Shown: positions 13,201-26,218 of the stretch, one piece after another | How positions within the stretch are numbered: position 1 is the first letter of the stretch | Layout of the letters: each line of letters starts with the position of its first letter | Assembly: GCA_016758965.1 (NCBI GenBank) | Contig: JAEPRB010000001.1 | Coordinates: 1 to 64,000 of the forward strand | Reading direction: 5' to 3' | DNA: 64,000 nucleotides | Source of the DNA: Circinella minor | Lineage: Eukaryota > Mucoromycota > Mucoromycetes > Mucorales > Lichtheimiaceae | Position numbers and translations under genes: made by a program | The notes under the pieces: model-generated | Told to the model about the DNA's origin: nothing | Seen by the model: the letters and a program-made list of their open reading frames with translations, nothing else | The model's database searches: none

Positions 13201-16200
13201 TCTTCAATTTGTTCGTTCATCACACTGTTATCATTTGGATGCAAACCGGACATTTCAAAAACACAAATGGCCGGTGCCAAAATATTGGTTAATACAATTT
13301 GATGACTAATCACAGATAAATTCAACCAGCTGTCAGGTAACTTGCGTGTCTCAGTTGTGCCATCTTGTTCATGATGAATACTATCATCTTTGGCGTTGGA
13401 TTCTTCAAGTTTTTGCATACTATCACCAAATAAAATAGCCATACATGCATGCACCAATTGTCGCAAAAAAGATGCTACATGGTTCGCCCCGTTTCCTTCA
13501 TTATCGTTGTCATGCATATGATGAAGATAATCTACCCATTGTTGTTTTGGTGTCAAATAAAAGAGTTCCAAAATAACGACCGTGATATCAAATAGACCTG
13601 TAGTTATCATGGCTGCCAAATGACCTGTTGCTGCAATAGCTGGATTGGTCTTGATTGAGGTGGCATGGAACGGGTATGTGGACGGAAATGGTGTAGTTGG
13701 AGATGTTGCTAATGCCTGTAGCACAACTGAAAATTTGGATTCACCCCCACTGCTTGCAGAAGTACTACCGCCCATCGTATCACGAGTAAGTATTGATGGT
13801 GAATGTTTCATAGTGATTGAATTGGATCGATCACGTAACACATTCAAGGAATGCCTGGTCGAGCTTGTACGCGTTGGTGGTGTCACAACTGTTGCTGAGG
13901 TTGCTGCTGTACCTTCCGCTGCAATACCTGTTGCATGAATAGCTTGAATCGTCAATCGTTGCAAATCTTTGTATGCGTTAAGTAACTGAGGCACCAGCTG
14001 TAATGCTAATTCTGTAATTGTCATCAATTCTGTTTGTGACTCTTCCACCAATTCTTCATCACCACTTGTCGCCATGGAAATAGGACGTGACAATGCGGAT
14101 AGGGACGGTGAAGAAACTGACGATGTAGATAATGCAAATGATGCCATACCCGAAAGTCGTCGTACTTTATCCAAAATTTCGCTCATAATCGTTAATGATA
14201 ACCTTAAATATTCAAGCCATTGTACTCTTGGTAGTCGCATTTGTTGATGATCTGCAGGTACAGGTGCTTCACCATCCACATTATTACGAGAAAAGATAAT
14301 ATTTTTCGCTGTCGCCATATATGAATTGAGCCATACTTGAATCCATTTAAACACACTTTTTGCCAGTCCAGAACGACATGTATGATCATTAAATACTGGT
14401 CCCTTGACAATTGCCAAAATCATACATAGTCGATATCCAATCAATTTTCCAGTGACATGAGAACATCCATTAACAAAATGAGTAGTGATATCTACCAATT
14501 GACGTGGTGAAAACACCCGACGCAATTCACCCAATATTTCTGCAAAATGTTGTAACGCCAATGTTTGTGTTCCAATCATAACACTTGGTTGATCCGGAGA
14601 CATCATATCATTGATCAATTGAAGTAGTTGTTGAAGTTCTTCTTTAAACATGATATCACGTAATGCTCGTTCACCGTCATCTTCTTTTTGTTGTTGCATA
14701 GCACGTGATCGCACAATGAATCGGAATAAATATTCCCATACTTTCATACTGGCTCGTAATCGCTTTGCTTTTTTTGGATTACTTGGATCCGTGCATAAAC
14801 GTAACATCCCCTTGAGCATATAGTCATACACCTTTTCATGTTTTGTTACACGCAATCGTCTTGTCGGTGCTGTTGGTGATCCTATTTCATTCTCGGTCGG
14901 TGATGTTGTCGGTGATGAATTTGGACCATCTGTTGAAAATCGTTGTTCGACATAAACATCCAATACAGGTCTAAAATTGCTAAACCGACGATCTTGTACA
15001 ATACCCAGCACCCAGATAATTGCCGCCATTGCTTCATCACGTAATTTTTCACCCTTTTGTTCATCTTTATGTCGATATACCAGAATATCCAACAAGGCAT
15101 CAAATATATCATTTAAAAACTTGACAACTTCCATTTCACCTACAAATGTGAACTTGTCCAAAATCGAAAGTAATTCACTGTTATCTCCACTTTCATTCAC
15201 TGTCGATCGCCAATTTAACAATTTGACCAATGTTTCGTTTTGAGTAAATTGAGTCGAACACAAAAATGTTGTCAAAGTGACTGTATCTTTGGCTGTACTA
15301 AGTTTGGCAGCAGCTGCCACGGCAGAAGCATCTGACCATGATGATTGATCGGATATATTACTGCTACTACTGGTATTACTGATATGGTGTAGTGAAGAGG
15401 AGCTGCCAAAACCACGATGAGAACTTTTAAGACTATAAATAGACGATGAATGTTGATGTTGTAATTTACGTGGTAAGGTGACATCTTGGTTTTGCATGTT
15501 AAAAGGTGCAGTGGATCGTGAAAACCATTGTTTATGATCAAGATAAACACGTGGGTGAGCCAATTGTCGATCATATTTGTACAAATTGAGTGCATGTGTT
15601 CCATCCGCTACAAAGTATCGATGTAAAGGAGGTAAAAATAATGGTAAAAATCCCATTGCTACAATTTTTTCACCACCTCCTCCACCTTCTGGGGAACCGA
15701 TTGATGTTGGTGAACCACTACCGGTGTTGTTGTTGTTGCTGCCATGGTGGTGGTGTTGATGATGATGATGATGGTATGTGCTACCACTACTACTTCGATG
15801 TCGAACTGTAACAAACAAATGAGTGCGTTCCCATTGTCGATTATCTTTGATTTGGACCTTTAACGTTTCACCCCATCGTGGTCGCTGTTCATGATAAAAC
15901 ACCATACTCTCCCAATACGTGACGTGAGGTGCACCTGCACCTGCTGTCAATGCATTCTCAATCACATCACCTGTAATGTTATCCCTCGCACAAATTGTCA
16001 CCTGAATATTTTTGGAACGTGCAAATTGAACAAAATCACCTGAATTAAGTGTCACATATAATTCATTCCTTTCATCATTTGGAAACACGACATCAGGAAA
16101 TCCAAGTCGAGATGTTCTGGGTACACCTTGTAAAAGTGCTGCATTGGTGTTGAGTACATCATCCAATTGACCATAAAACATACGTAAATAAACACATAAC

Positions 16201-18371
16201 ATTTCAGCACGTGCATTTTTTACAAAATCCTTTGTGTTGTTGTGAATAATATCTTCATGCAAAGTGGCAAAAGTGGCTTCGGATGTTGCAGTATAGATTC
16301 GAATATCATGTTCTGCCGGTTCAATCCGTGTGAAGGCTGTTCCATTTGAATTATTGCTATTATTACTGCTGCCGTTACTATTGTTGCTACTGTTATTGTT
16401 ATTGTTGCTGTTGCTAACACCATTACCATATAAACCATTGGCTGCTGCAGATACTGGAATACCCCCAGGTGATAATAAATCAGCCCCTGATCCAGAAGGT
16501 GATTGATCCGATTTTTGTAACAAGGGCGCAAGATGTAAAACTGCACATCCAAAAGGTCTTCGACATAAATTTTCGCTCGATTGTCGTTGATGATTTTTCT
16601 TTGTGTTGTTATTCGATGTGGAAGCTGATGCTGAATCAATATAACTGGTCACCCGTTGTGCATCCCCACTCCCAAACAACATAGAAGCATGACTACCAAT
16701 AGTACCCAAATGATCCTTTTCCTTGTCAGAATATTTCATACTACCCAATCTAACAATACGACATACCAAATACAATCCATCATTCAAATCATGTGCTGAT
16801 AAATCGGCAAACAAAGTTTGAAGTTTACCAATTTGTCGTTCATCTGTTGGCATACCTTGATATGTTAATGTCACTGAAAATTGTTCTGTAATAAACCCAT
16901 TATTATATAATGAAAAATATAATTCCGTAAACTCCCCTGGTTGACATATTTGTGCCACAAAAGCTTTTAATTCAAAAAACATGTGATGAAATTTCGCTCC
17001 CTTTGATTGTGCTGATAATCCTTGTTGTTGCTGTTGTTGTTGTTGCTCCTTTTGTTGTTGTTGTTGCTGTTGAGCATCTGAAGCAGTAGTTGATGAGGAT
17101 GAGGATGATGCTGTTGTTGTTTTCGCGGTTGATGATGCAATAGAAGGTCTTGATATTGCTGACGATGCAAATGAAGTAGTAATAGGGACATGTTCCATCA
17201 ATGCATATTTCCAATGCATTCTTAACAATATGGCCAAGGATGTACTATTGGCATCCAAAATATATCCTCGTTCCGGATGTCGAATAATCATTTCACGTGT
17301 TTGTGAAATATTGAGAATGACCATTCGATGTATAATTTCTTTTCGCAGACGTGACAATTCTTCTCTCGATAACGCTTGATCCAATAATTGTCGACGCGCT
17401 TGAAAAAGATAATTTATATGATCCCTGACCGAATTGAATGCATTGTATCGTCGTTCTTCGAGATACTTGTATAGTAAACAATTCCATTCACTCACACATG
17501 CACCAATTTCATCCACCAGAGGTTCTGAACTACCCGTAATAGTTGATTGATCGAATCGTGCCAATAGTAATGATGGAACAGGTCGATCATGAACTGACGA
17601 TGGTCCAATAGAAAGACGACGTTGATGATATTCTTCATGTTGCTCTTCTTCTAATGGTGGTGATAACCGTGAAATTTCACTAATCATGGCACTTTCAGGT
17701 CGGCTGCCTGGTAACGAAACTGATGGTGAGTAATGTTGTTGTTGATCAAAATAAGAGGATAGTTTTCGATGTTGATGAGGTGTTGTAATAATATGTGATT
17801 CGGATAATGATCTAGATAAATTTGGAGCTTCAGGAGACATTTGACTGGATGTTGTCCATGGAGCTGTAGGAGATATAGGATGTTGCTGATAATTAGGATC
17901 AATCGATAAGTCTGTACGGCGAAAGGATTCACCTGGATCCAAATCGAGATATTCTTTGATCTGAACATGTGTTCGTGGAAAACATCCAATAGGTGCTGTA
18001 TTTGGTTTTCTTCCTTCTTCTAATGAAGCAAGTACATAACCTCTATACCAGTTGCCTTGTTGTTCCAAGATGAATAACTCATCCCCTACTTCTAATGGAA
18101 TGAGACTAGCATAATCTGTAGGATTCACATTAGGTGGATTGCTATTATTATGGTTGTTCTCCGACGCGGATGATGACGAAGTAGTTGTGAATATGGAGGC
18201 AGTGTCATTGGTATTATTCGGCGAAAGTAGCGGTGAGTGAATGGTCGAATAAGCTGTTGGTGGACGTGAAGTCGATAAGAAAGCACCCGAAGACGATTGT
18301 TGTAATGTAGACGGAGTAAATGGATATACAGCAATACCATGAGCGATCTTTGGTAGCGGCTGCCACTTCAT
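10241..18371 (-). CDS. DOCK-family Rho/Rac guanine nucleotide exchange factor (SH3-DHR1-DHR2)
   Basis: Three exons: 18371-11001 (7371 nt without an intron), 10916-10832 and 10710-10241, giving 2641 residues. The SH3 domain is near residues 8-142 (HGIAVYPF, GDELFILEQQGNWYRGYV). The DHR-1/C2 lipid-binding domain is at roughly 770-950 (ELYVTLNSGDF, WGETLKVQI). A long helical repeat region follows. The DHR-2 exchange domain starts near 2030 and holds YFRVAFYGRGFP and the nucleotide-sensor segment LNGAVDAPVNGG near 2418. The ending is proline-rich and basic. DOCK proteins load GTP onto Rac/Cdc42, usually with an ELMO partner, and control polarity. In filamentous fungi this implies a role in hyphal growth (inference). 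Low-complexity Q, N, S and H runs lie between domains. The frame is intact throughout. The gene is larger than human DOCK1 (about 1865 residues) because of these insertions. Confidence 0.9.
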
Positions 18372-18874
18372 TATTGGTTTTTTTTTTCCCTCTAGATTAA
18401 TGTTGCCTTAATTTTATTTTTATTTTTGGCGTTATTATATTATTGTTATTATGAAAGAGTTGGTTGTATAGTTTGTTGTTTATTATTTTATTATTGTGGT
18501 ATATTGTAAAAGGAACGAAAGGGGGTGAAGAGAAAGAAAAAGGAGGAAAGTAACAAAAAACAAAAAACAAAAAAAAAAAGTTTGGAAGAAAAAAAAAAAA
18601 AAAAAAAGAGAGTCTGTGCTATGGTAAATTGATTGTGTATGTATCTGTCTGTCTATATTAATAGTGTATGCTGTACAAAATGTTGAAAGGAGTTTTTTTT
18701 TTTTACTAATTATTAGGTTGGTACGTCTGTGTGTAATAATAAATAAATTCGGGGATAAGCTAATCCTGTGTTCTTTGGATGGATGACGATGATCAATTGT
18801 ATAAGGTTGCGTGAGGATTTTTTTGGGGTTACACATATAATTTTTATTTTTATTTTTATATATAATGTGTTACT
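18372..18874. other. DOCK upstream region
   Basis: Purine-rich on the plus strand, so CT-rich on the coding strand of the DOCK gene, with an A-run at about 18589-18607. This probably contains the DOCK 5' UTR and promoter and the methyltransferase 3' end. The frame at 18483-18836 is low-complexity and not called. Confidence 0.45.
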
Positions 18875-19801
18875 TTAACCTTGTTTCGTTCTCTTACTTA
18901 AGTTTTTCTTATTATTTTTATTATTATTATTGCCCTTGAACATTCTGTACATTTTAAGTGTTTCATTAAATGCAACTTGATTACAAGCTTTATCTTGCCA
19001 TGCATGAGGTACCAATTCTTCCACAGTAAACAATTCTTTTGCCTGTTCCAAAAATTTCTCTTGTGCTGCCTGGTTACGCACTTCGCTTACACAAATCACT
19101 GATGTTTCATCTGTTGCTAAGGCATCCATTGTTAATACTAAATCTATTGCACTTGCTTCTGAATAAATACAATCACATGCCACCAAATAATCAATTTTTC
19201 CAGCTTCTTTAACATGATTAATAGCTTCCTTGTTATTCCATAATAAAGGTTCTACTACCACTGATGGATGATCTTGAACTACTGCTTCATTTTTCCTTCT
19301 TCCACTCAAGGATCGTACAAATAAATCATTTGCTTCTACATTTCTTTCCATAATATCAACCAATTCTTCAATATCCGTAATAACTACGTCTTCTATACCC
19401 AATTTTGCCAACATGATGCCAATGAGACCAACACCTGATCCAAGTTCAACCCATCGTTTGTTACGATCGGTTACTTGAATCCATTCATGACGTTTATTTT
19501 TACTTTTTCCTTTGCCTTCTTCTTTCGTCAATAAATTTTCCAAGTAGGTACAAAATACAATGGCTGTAAGCCAAATGTAACCACCTAAATGATTAGAATG
19601 GGGATCTTGAACAAGTACTACGTCAGTTGTTTTGAAATGAAATGTAAGTCGATCAGCTGACTGTAATTCCCAACGATCTAATTTAGTTACACCGCGTTTA
19701 TAAGGTTCACCGTCTTCCCAGCCTTCAATCGTGGCGATCGGTCGATCTTGAACGTCACTGTCATTATTATTCTTATCGTCTTCTTTTGATCGTCGACCCA
19801 T
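18875..19801 (-). CDS. Putative protein-lysine methyltransferase (METTL21/EFM-like, Methyltransf_16)
   Basis: Single exon, 308 residues. It is a class I AdoMet-dependent methyltransferase: an upstream block with GGYIWLTAIV, motif I WVELGSGVGLIGIMLAKLG (about 115-133), the acidic end of strand beta-2 in VITDIEELVD, and a DCIYSEA motif after strand beta-4 near residue 208. This layout is that of the METTL21/EFM family, which methylates lysines of elongation factors or chaperones. I cannot tell which substrate. The N-terminus is charged and D/N-rich. The C-terminus is basic with an asparagine run. There is no signal peptide, so it should be cytosolic or nuclear. It lies head-to-tail behind the DOCK gene with about 500 nt between. 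Confidence 0.75.
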   Translation of the reverse strand: MGRRSKEDDKNNNDSDVQDRPIATIEGWEDGEPYKRGVTKLDRWELQSADRLTFHFKTTDVVLVQDPHSNHLGGYIWLTAIVFCTYLENLLTKEEGKGKSKNKRHEWIQVTDRNKRWVELGSGVGLIGIMLAKLGIEDVVITDIEELVDIMERNVEANDLFVRSLSGRRKNEAVVQDHPSVVVEPLLWNNKEAINHVKEAGKIDYLVACDCIYSEASAIDLVLTMDALATDETSVICVSEVRNQAAQEKFLEQAKELFTVEELVPHAWQDKACNQVAFNETLKMYRMFKGNNNNKNNKKNLSKRTKQG

Positions 19802-21790
19802 AATTTTTTTCTTTTTTTTTTTTATCAGAAAAAAAAAAGTGGAAAAAGTGAAAAAAAAAATTCAATCCCAAAAAAGTTTTAGTTTAAACATGTCAGTAAA
19901 AATTGTTCAACGTTGTAATATATGTACTTAAATGTCCATTGGGTATAATACATATAGCATTATCACCTATTGATGTAATCAAAAAGAAAAGTGCAACGAC
20001 GGATTAAGTATAATATCTAATAAATAACTTAATATATCTTATCAAAATATATATCGTAAAATTATTAAAAAAACTCGATAAGAAGCGACTTCATGCCATC
20101 ATTTTTTGACTTGTCTCGGTAACACATCTTGTCAAATCTGGTAATATGATTTGTTTTCTCATTCGATATCTAATAGATATATTTGGTTTTTTTCAGTATT
20201 ATTTTATTAATGTAGTATTATGTGTAAAGATCAATAAACTAACTTATGTGCAGCAGAAGTAACAAAATAAAACAATTAAAGAAAAAGATAGTGTTGCAAA
20301 TGAGAAAGCAATGGATTGGTCGTCTGGTTAATATACTTTTCTTTTCAAGTTATATATTGTTCGTTGATATTGTTTCACTATATCTCTTCTTCCAAAAATT
20401 ATTATAGTTATATTATATTATCATTTATCATAATAAAACAATGCTTTCCTTTTTGGATCAACATTCTTTTTTTTTTGGTGTTATGATATGTTTCCATTTA
20501 TATGAAAATACATAATAAAGAGGAATAAACATATTGCCTTTTTGTGTTTGTTATTAAGATAATATTTATCGTGGTATGTTCTCTTCTTCTAATATATAAA
20601 TTATACTGTATGACTTTGTAAGTTCATTTAGTTATTGCTACTCAGAGTGAATCTAAACGAGATTTTTGATTAATAATAATAAAAAAAAAAGCAATAATAC
20701 AAATTATTATTCATTGGGGGATTTCCTAGTTTGGAACCACGTTGTTGCTATAATAATGAATAAAAGAGACTTTATAGTTAATTTAGTATCAAACTATTTT
20801 TTATGTATGTATGTATGTAACTTGAAAACAAATCAAGTTTCCTACTGACAACATAAATTTCTTTGAGGTCTTTTAATTATAGACTATGTTATGATATGAG
20901 TAAAAAATAGTATAGTATACATTCTTTATCATAATATCTCTACTTAGACTACAGCAATAATTGCTCGTCCAATATTTGATGTATATTTATTTTTATATAT
21001 ATTATGCAGATGTCTTTATTTAAATTCTGTTTGCAAAATTAAAAAGGAATATTTGCTGTTGCTACTACTACTACTACTACTACTACCAAATAATAAGTTA
21101 AATGCACATATAACCATAAAAAAAAAAGAAATTAGCTACTGATTACGTATATATACCTAATCATTTTGACTTTTAAAAATACTTATGATTCAGTTTTTTT
21201 TTTTTTTTTCATTGATAAGTTATATATCTATTCTGTTGGTAAATAGCATTATACAAATTTATTCTTTTATTCTATTTAAGTAAGTATGATAATAAATGAT
21301 TCTGTTGAGATCATACATATTCAAAAATACAAGAATAAAATTGTACGTACCACACATTAATTTATTCTGTTCCTATTCACTAAAAAAAGAGTCGACATTT
21401 TTTATTTAAAAAAAGAAAATATTCAAGTACTTATGTATTTTAATCAATACACACGCGTAAAAAAAACGTAATATCGTAATTACAAATGATAGTTGTCATG
21501 GATATATATAAAATTAGTCATTATCTCGTACCTGAAAACAAAAATAAAATGCAATCGTTTGTCGGAACTGTAAAAAAAACATTAGGCTGCTGGAACCAAA
21601 AAAAAACAGGTCAAAAATGCGTGTGTGGTGTGTGTGAGCACAGGTGTCTATTTCAGTACCAAAAAAAAAAAAAAAAGGTAAATAAAATGTTCAAACAATT
21701 TATTTTCGCGTTTGACATTAAACTATATATAAATTGACTTTTTTCTTTTACTTTATATAAAAAAAAAATAACAAATAAACTTTAAACAGA
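19802..21790. other. Divergent intergenic region
   Basis: Lies between the methyltransferase start (minus) and the MIM2-like start (plus). It is AT-rich, with a (CTA)n-type run at about 21063-21087 and T runs near 21196. Short open frames here (20666-20848, 21486-21737) are low-complexity and unsupported. Confidence 0.45.
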
Positions 21791-22213
21791 ATGACAGATT
21801 ACGAAGACAACATTTCTATTGATGACGATATTTATTCTGAAGGAGGAGAAAGTTATTATACCTATGATGCTGAAGTAGAATGGGAAGAAACAAAAGAACA
21901 ATTTAATGCTTTATTTTCACTTGTTGTATTTCCCTTTGTAGGAAGATGGCTTGGTAAAAAGTTTTCGTTTTGGCGTAAGTAATATATATCATTCAGTTTT
22001 GGAAAAGAGAGAAAGGAGACAAGAATATTATGTGTGGAACAAAACCACATAAAACTGTTTAAACATACTTGTGAATATGTATCTTAAATTAATATTGACT
22101 ATGAATGATTATTATTATTATCTTTAGTTTGGTCAAGATATTCAACATCTCTTCCGAATTCATCATTTCTTTCGTTACAATGGTTAAATGATATTAAACG
22201 TATCGCTAACTAA
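21791..22213 (+). CDS. MIM2: MIM2-like mitochondrial outer-membrane import protein
   Basis: Two exons, 21791-21974 and 22128-22213, giving 89 residues, very close to the 87 residues of yeast Mim2. The first 30 or so residues are strongly acidic (DYEDNISIDDDIYSEGGES). A single hydrophobic segment follows (FSLVVFPFVGRWLGKKF), then FWLWSRY. From memory of the family, fungal Mim2 proteins share an acidic head and a PFxGxWLGRR-like membrane segment followed by a W-containing motif. The intron falls inside the conserved FW/LW junction with donor GTAAGT, and joining restores it. Mim2 works with Mim1 to insert alpha-helical outer-membrane proteins. The match rests on pattern memory, so another small tail-anchored protein remains possible. 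Confidence 0.6.
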
Positions 22214-25200
22214 ATTATTTCTTTTCTGATCCCTTTTACACTATTCTTTTTGTTACTATCATGATGTGTTTATATATTATAAAATGTTATTATTATTATT
22301 GTTGTTGTTTTTTTTTCTTTCATTCAACTATTATTTATCATCATACATCATCATTTAATATACCACGTTTATTAAAAAAAAAATTCACGCGTGTTTATTT
22401 ATCTCTCTGTAAATTTTTCGGGTTAGAAATGATAATCAAACAGTATCATCCATACACAGGAAACAAGTTTTAAGCTTATTATTATTATGTGGACTATTTT
22501 ATATTCAACCTTCGCCATCCACCCCCCCCTTCTCCCATACACATTACATACATACACGGTCCCCCAAATCTTTTTTTCCCCCTGTACCAATGGGAGGACT
22601 TCTTTGTCTCTAATAAACTTGTGTATAACTTTTTATTAAAAAAAAGTATTGGAAAATGGCGGGAAATATATATATATATATTTTTTTTTAGAAAATAAAT
22701 TATAGAATTTTGAAAGAAACAAATTTTTTTGTATAGTTGTGTGTTAAGCCTTATAAGTAATAATAGAATGGAACCACAAAACACACAAATTGAAGAATAT
22801 TCGGTTCCACTATTTTTTTTTTTCCCGTCATTTAAAATGGTAAATTATTTAAAAAATGTGCCTTTTATTTATTTATTTTGTTGTATGTTTTTTTTTTCTG
22901 AAAGGAGGGAAAAAGGAGAAGTTTATATTTTTGCGCCTTCATCCCAAAAATGATGCATAAGTGATGATAAAATTTATCACAGACACACCTTTTTATAATC
23001 TTTTGCATATTTGTTTTGCATCACTTGTCAGTCATTCAGGTCATCACTTTTCATTATCGTTGTTCTCTCATGACCTGCGGCCATTCATTTTAATATTAAG
23101 AGAAAGTAACAGAATTAACTTATTTAGAATGTTGTTATAGCAACTTATTTTTTTTTTAAAAAAACGTATGTATCCTTTTTATACATTTTCTAGTATATTT
23201 AGTTAAATAAGAGAAGAAAGGTTTATATTATTTATTATATTGTTATTTAAGATTATTGTTTACTACGTACGTACATGAGAAACAACAAAGGTTACAGGTA
23301 CATACATAAATCATGAAACTTTAAGGAGTAATCTATTTATTTCTTTGAATGGTTAAATTAGCAAGTCAACCGTAAATCATTTCGATATACAAAAGTTTAT
23401 TTGATTAAACTAATTCCATAGCAACCAAATAAAAATAGGATAGAATTTCTTCTCTTATTTCACATATATATATATCATCTTGACATTCCTACATTATACC
23501 TAATTATTATAAAAAACAAATATAAAAATGTGACATCCTTCCAGTAGATTTGAATTATTACGTATGATAAGAAAGTTTTTTTTTTTTTTTCCTGTCTTTA
23601 GTATCTATGCAATATTATTCCTAATTACATGACGACCACCTCCTTTTTGTTCTTCTTCTTCTTCAAAAAAAAAAGATTAAGATCATAGTAAGAAATCTTA
23701 TTAACATTCCATAATGTGTAATAACTTAAGAATAATATCATTCCACTGAAATAAATAAAAAAAAAGGAGGGGGGGAAGGGGAAGAGGGATTTTTTTTTTT
23801 TACTTGTTTAAAAAGTCTTACCAAATAATTGGAAAAGAGATCATCATACATATTCCAAGTTTTTTCATTGAAAACTCATATAAATAAATAGAATCACCTG
23901 TCTTTATTTGTGAAATGATATGTTTTATATTATAACAAATGTATGTTACATACTACAAAAAAAAGGTCATAAGAACTAAAAACTTTAAATGATTCACACA
24001 CACATAATATATAGATTTTATTATAGTAATGGTAAAGTTTAAAGAAATAAGGAGTTTATACGTATAGGTACAATGAATAAAATAAAAAAAGAGTTTCATC
24101 ATCTTTGGAGTTACGTTTATAAAGGTAACGTAATAATTCATTGTTATTATTGTTTGTGGGGAACCCTCCCTCCATATATATTAAATCCATTCTCCTTACG
24201 TTATTCATTCTTAAACCTCACTTTTATAGTTAAAAAAAAAAAGTTTAGATTGAAATAAACATTTCTTTTTTTTTTTCTCATGTTAGAAAAGTATAAAACA
24301 TGGCAGCCACGTTGTATTTTAGTACGTAGTAACGTTTTTTTTTTCGCCACCCAACTTATATATTTATTAATGCAGATCCAAAATGGTTTACTTTTTTTTT
24401 TTTTTCCCCTTTTTTTTTAACCTTTCTCTTGTACTCCCCGCACTTACCTCCTATTTCATAATATAATAATGATTACCCTTTTAAGGATTAAACTTGTAAA
24501 CAACAACAATAAACAAATTTAAATATATCTATAATAGATATTTTCATATATAATAATGATTATTCTTATTATTTGAGAAGATGGGGTGAGGATTGAAATT
24601 GGGAAAATTAAAAAGGATCGACCTAAAAAAAAAAAAATATCGCGTTTTATAATAAACTACTTTCACTTGTTCTTTTTAACCAAGTGAGTTACACCATTTT
24701 ATAACTATTTGTGTTACAGTAACACACAAGTATTTGAACTTTATATATAATGTTGTTTTTAAAAAGGGCCATCAATAATTAAAATGATTTGCTTTAAAAT
24801 ATTTATACTCTTTATGTCTGTGTGATATTATTTGTTTATATATAATATATAATATATATATACATTATTTTCTTTTTCAAAAATAAATAAATAAATAATT
24901 AATTTTTTTTTTCAACCGGAAAACTACGGAAACTATATAAACCTGGGGGGAGGGGAAAAGGGGAGGAGAAGAATGGATTGGGTAAGGGTAAGGATTGGAA
25001 GAAAAGTTTTTTTTTTTGGGGGGGGGGTAGAGAGAGAGATAAAGTAGTAGCAAACAAAAAAGGAATTTGCAGGTTCGAGCGGGTGAAAAAAAAAAAAAAA
25101 AAAAAGGGGGGGGGGTTTAAAAAAAAATAGAGATTTTTTTTTACAAGACCCAAAAACTCATTTGTAAAAAAAAAAAAAGATATCTTTTCATAAATGAAAC

Positions 25201-25362
25201 AAAGTTTTCGCGTGGATTATAGTAAAAGAAAAGAAAAAATGGATAATAATAATTAATAAGAATAGATTTAAAAAGGGTAAAGAAGAAGTGGGGAAAAAAA
25301 AAAAGTTTAGAACAATGGTAAGGCCCCTGCTTTGGTCTAAAAAAAGCGTGCAAAAAAAAGAT

Positions 25363-25363
25363 T

Positions 25364-25388
<25 letters not shown>
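25363..25388. repeat. (GT)n microsatellite
   Basis: About thirteen GT units in intergenic DNA upstream of the phosphodiesterase gene. Confidence 0.9.
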
Positions 25389-25395
<7 letters not shown>

Positions 25396-25844
25396 CCACG
25401 TGTGAAAAGAGAGTTTCCCGTCGGTCCATTAAAAAACAAAAAACTTTTCTGTCTAACTCATATCCCCCTCCTCCGAAACACTTTGTTTTTCAATAATATA
25501 TTTTATTATGCAAAAAAAAAAAAAAGGATTATTTAAGTAAGTAAAATAGAAAGAAAAAAAAATATAAGATGACAAGAAAAACATAAGGAAACAAAATAAA
25601 ATAAAAGGTTTTTGGTTATAAAAAAAAAAAAAAAAAAAAAAACCTTTTTTTAGTACGACAATACAACAAATTTAACCAACCAAAAAAATCTATACCAAAA
25701 GAGAATAAACGCCCAGTTTTTTTTTACCTTTTCTTCCCCTTTTCCTCTTTCCTTCTTTCCTCTTTTCTCTTTTCTCTTCAACCTTTTTTTTTTTTTTTTT
25801 TTTCAAGCCCCCCTTCTTTTTTATATATATTTCCCCATCTTTTC

Positions 25845-25878
<34 letters not shown>

Positions 25879-26021
25879 AAATATATACATTTAAAACACG
25901 AACACCATTAACCATTTCTTTTTTTTTTTTATAAAAAAAAAAAAAAAAAAGTTGAAACGAAAAAAAAAAAAAAAAAAAAAAAAAAGAAGAACGAATTGAA
26001 GTGCGATTACGGATCAGCACA

Positions 26022-26063
26022 ACCTTTATATATATATATATATATATAATATATATATATATT
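26022..26063. repeat. (AT)n tract
   Basis: Imperfect alternating AT about 155 nt before the phosphodiesterase ATG. It lies in the promoter or 5' UTR. Confidence 0.85.
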
Positions 26064-26218
26064 AAAAAGAAACTTATATATTATACGTCCATTACAAGAC
26101 TTTCGATTTTTTTTTATATACATATCCAACAACATAGAATTATTTTACCATTTGGAAGAAAAGTACATTTATAAAAAAAAAACAACAACAACAACAACAA
26201 AATAAGCGAAACTTTCGA

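Larger units (their letters stand above)
22214..26218. other. Four-kilobase intergenic region upstream of the phosphodiesterase
   Basis: A long non-coding stretch with many homopolymers: G/A runs near 23764-23790, A19-like runs near 25090, A22 near 25621, T18 near 25786. It also has a (GT)n run at 25363-25388 and (AT)n at 26022-26063. An 8-bp inverted repeat is noted in the findings. No coding signal is credible. It probably contains the promoter of the receiver-phosphodiesterase gene. Confidence 0.5.

Noticed and set aside
12310..16684. Many frames on both strands overlapping the DOCK gene
   Set aside because: They are shadows of the long conserved DOCK frame and show no domain of their own.
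23168..23180. GTATCCTTTTT resembling a U12 5' splice site
   Set aside because: It lies in intergenic DNA with no coding exon on either side.
25069..25085. GGTTCGAGC resembling a tRNA T-loop
   Set aside because: No acceptor stem, anticodon stem or D-arm could be paired around it; the flanks are homopolymers.
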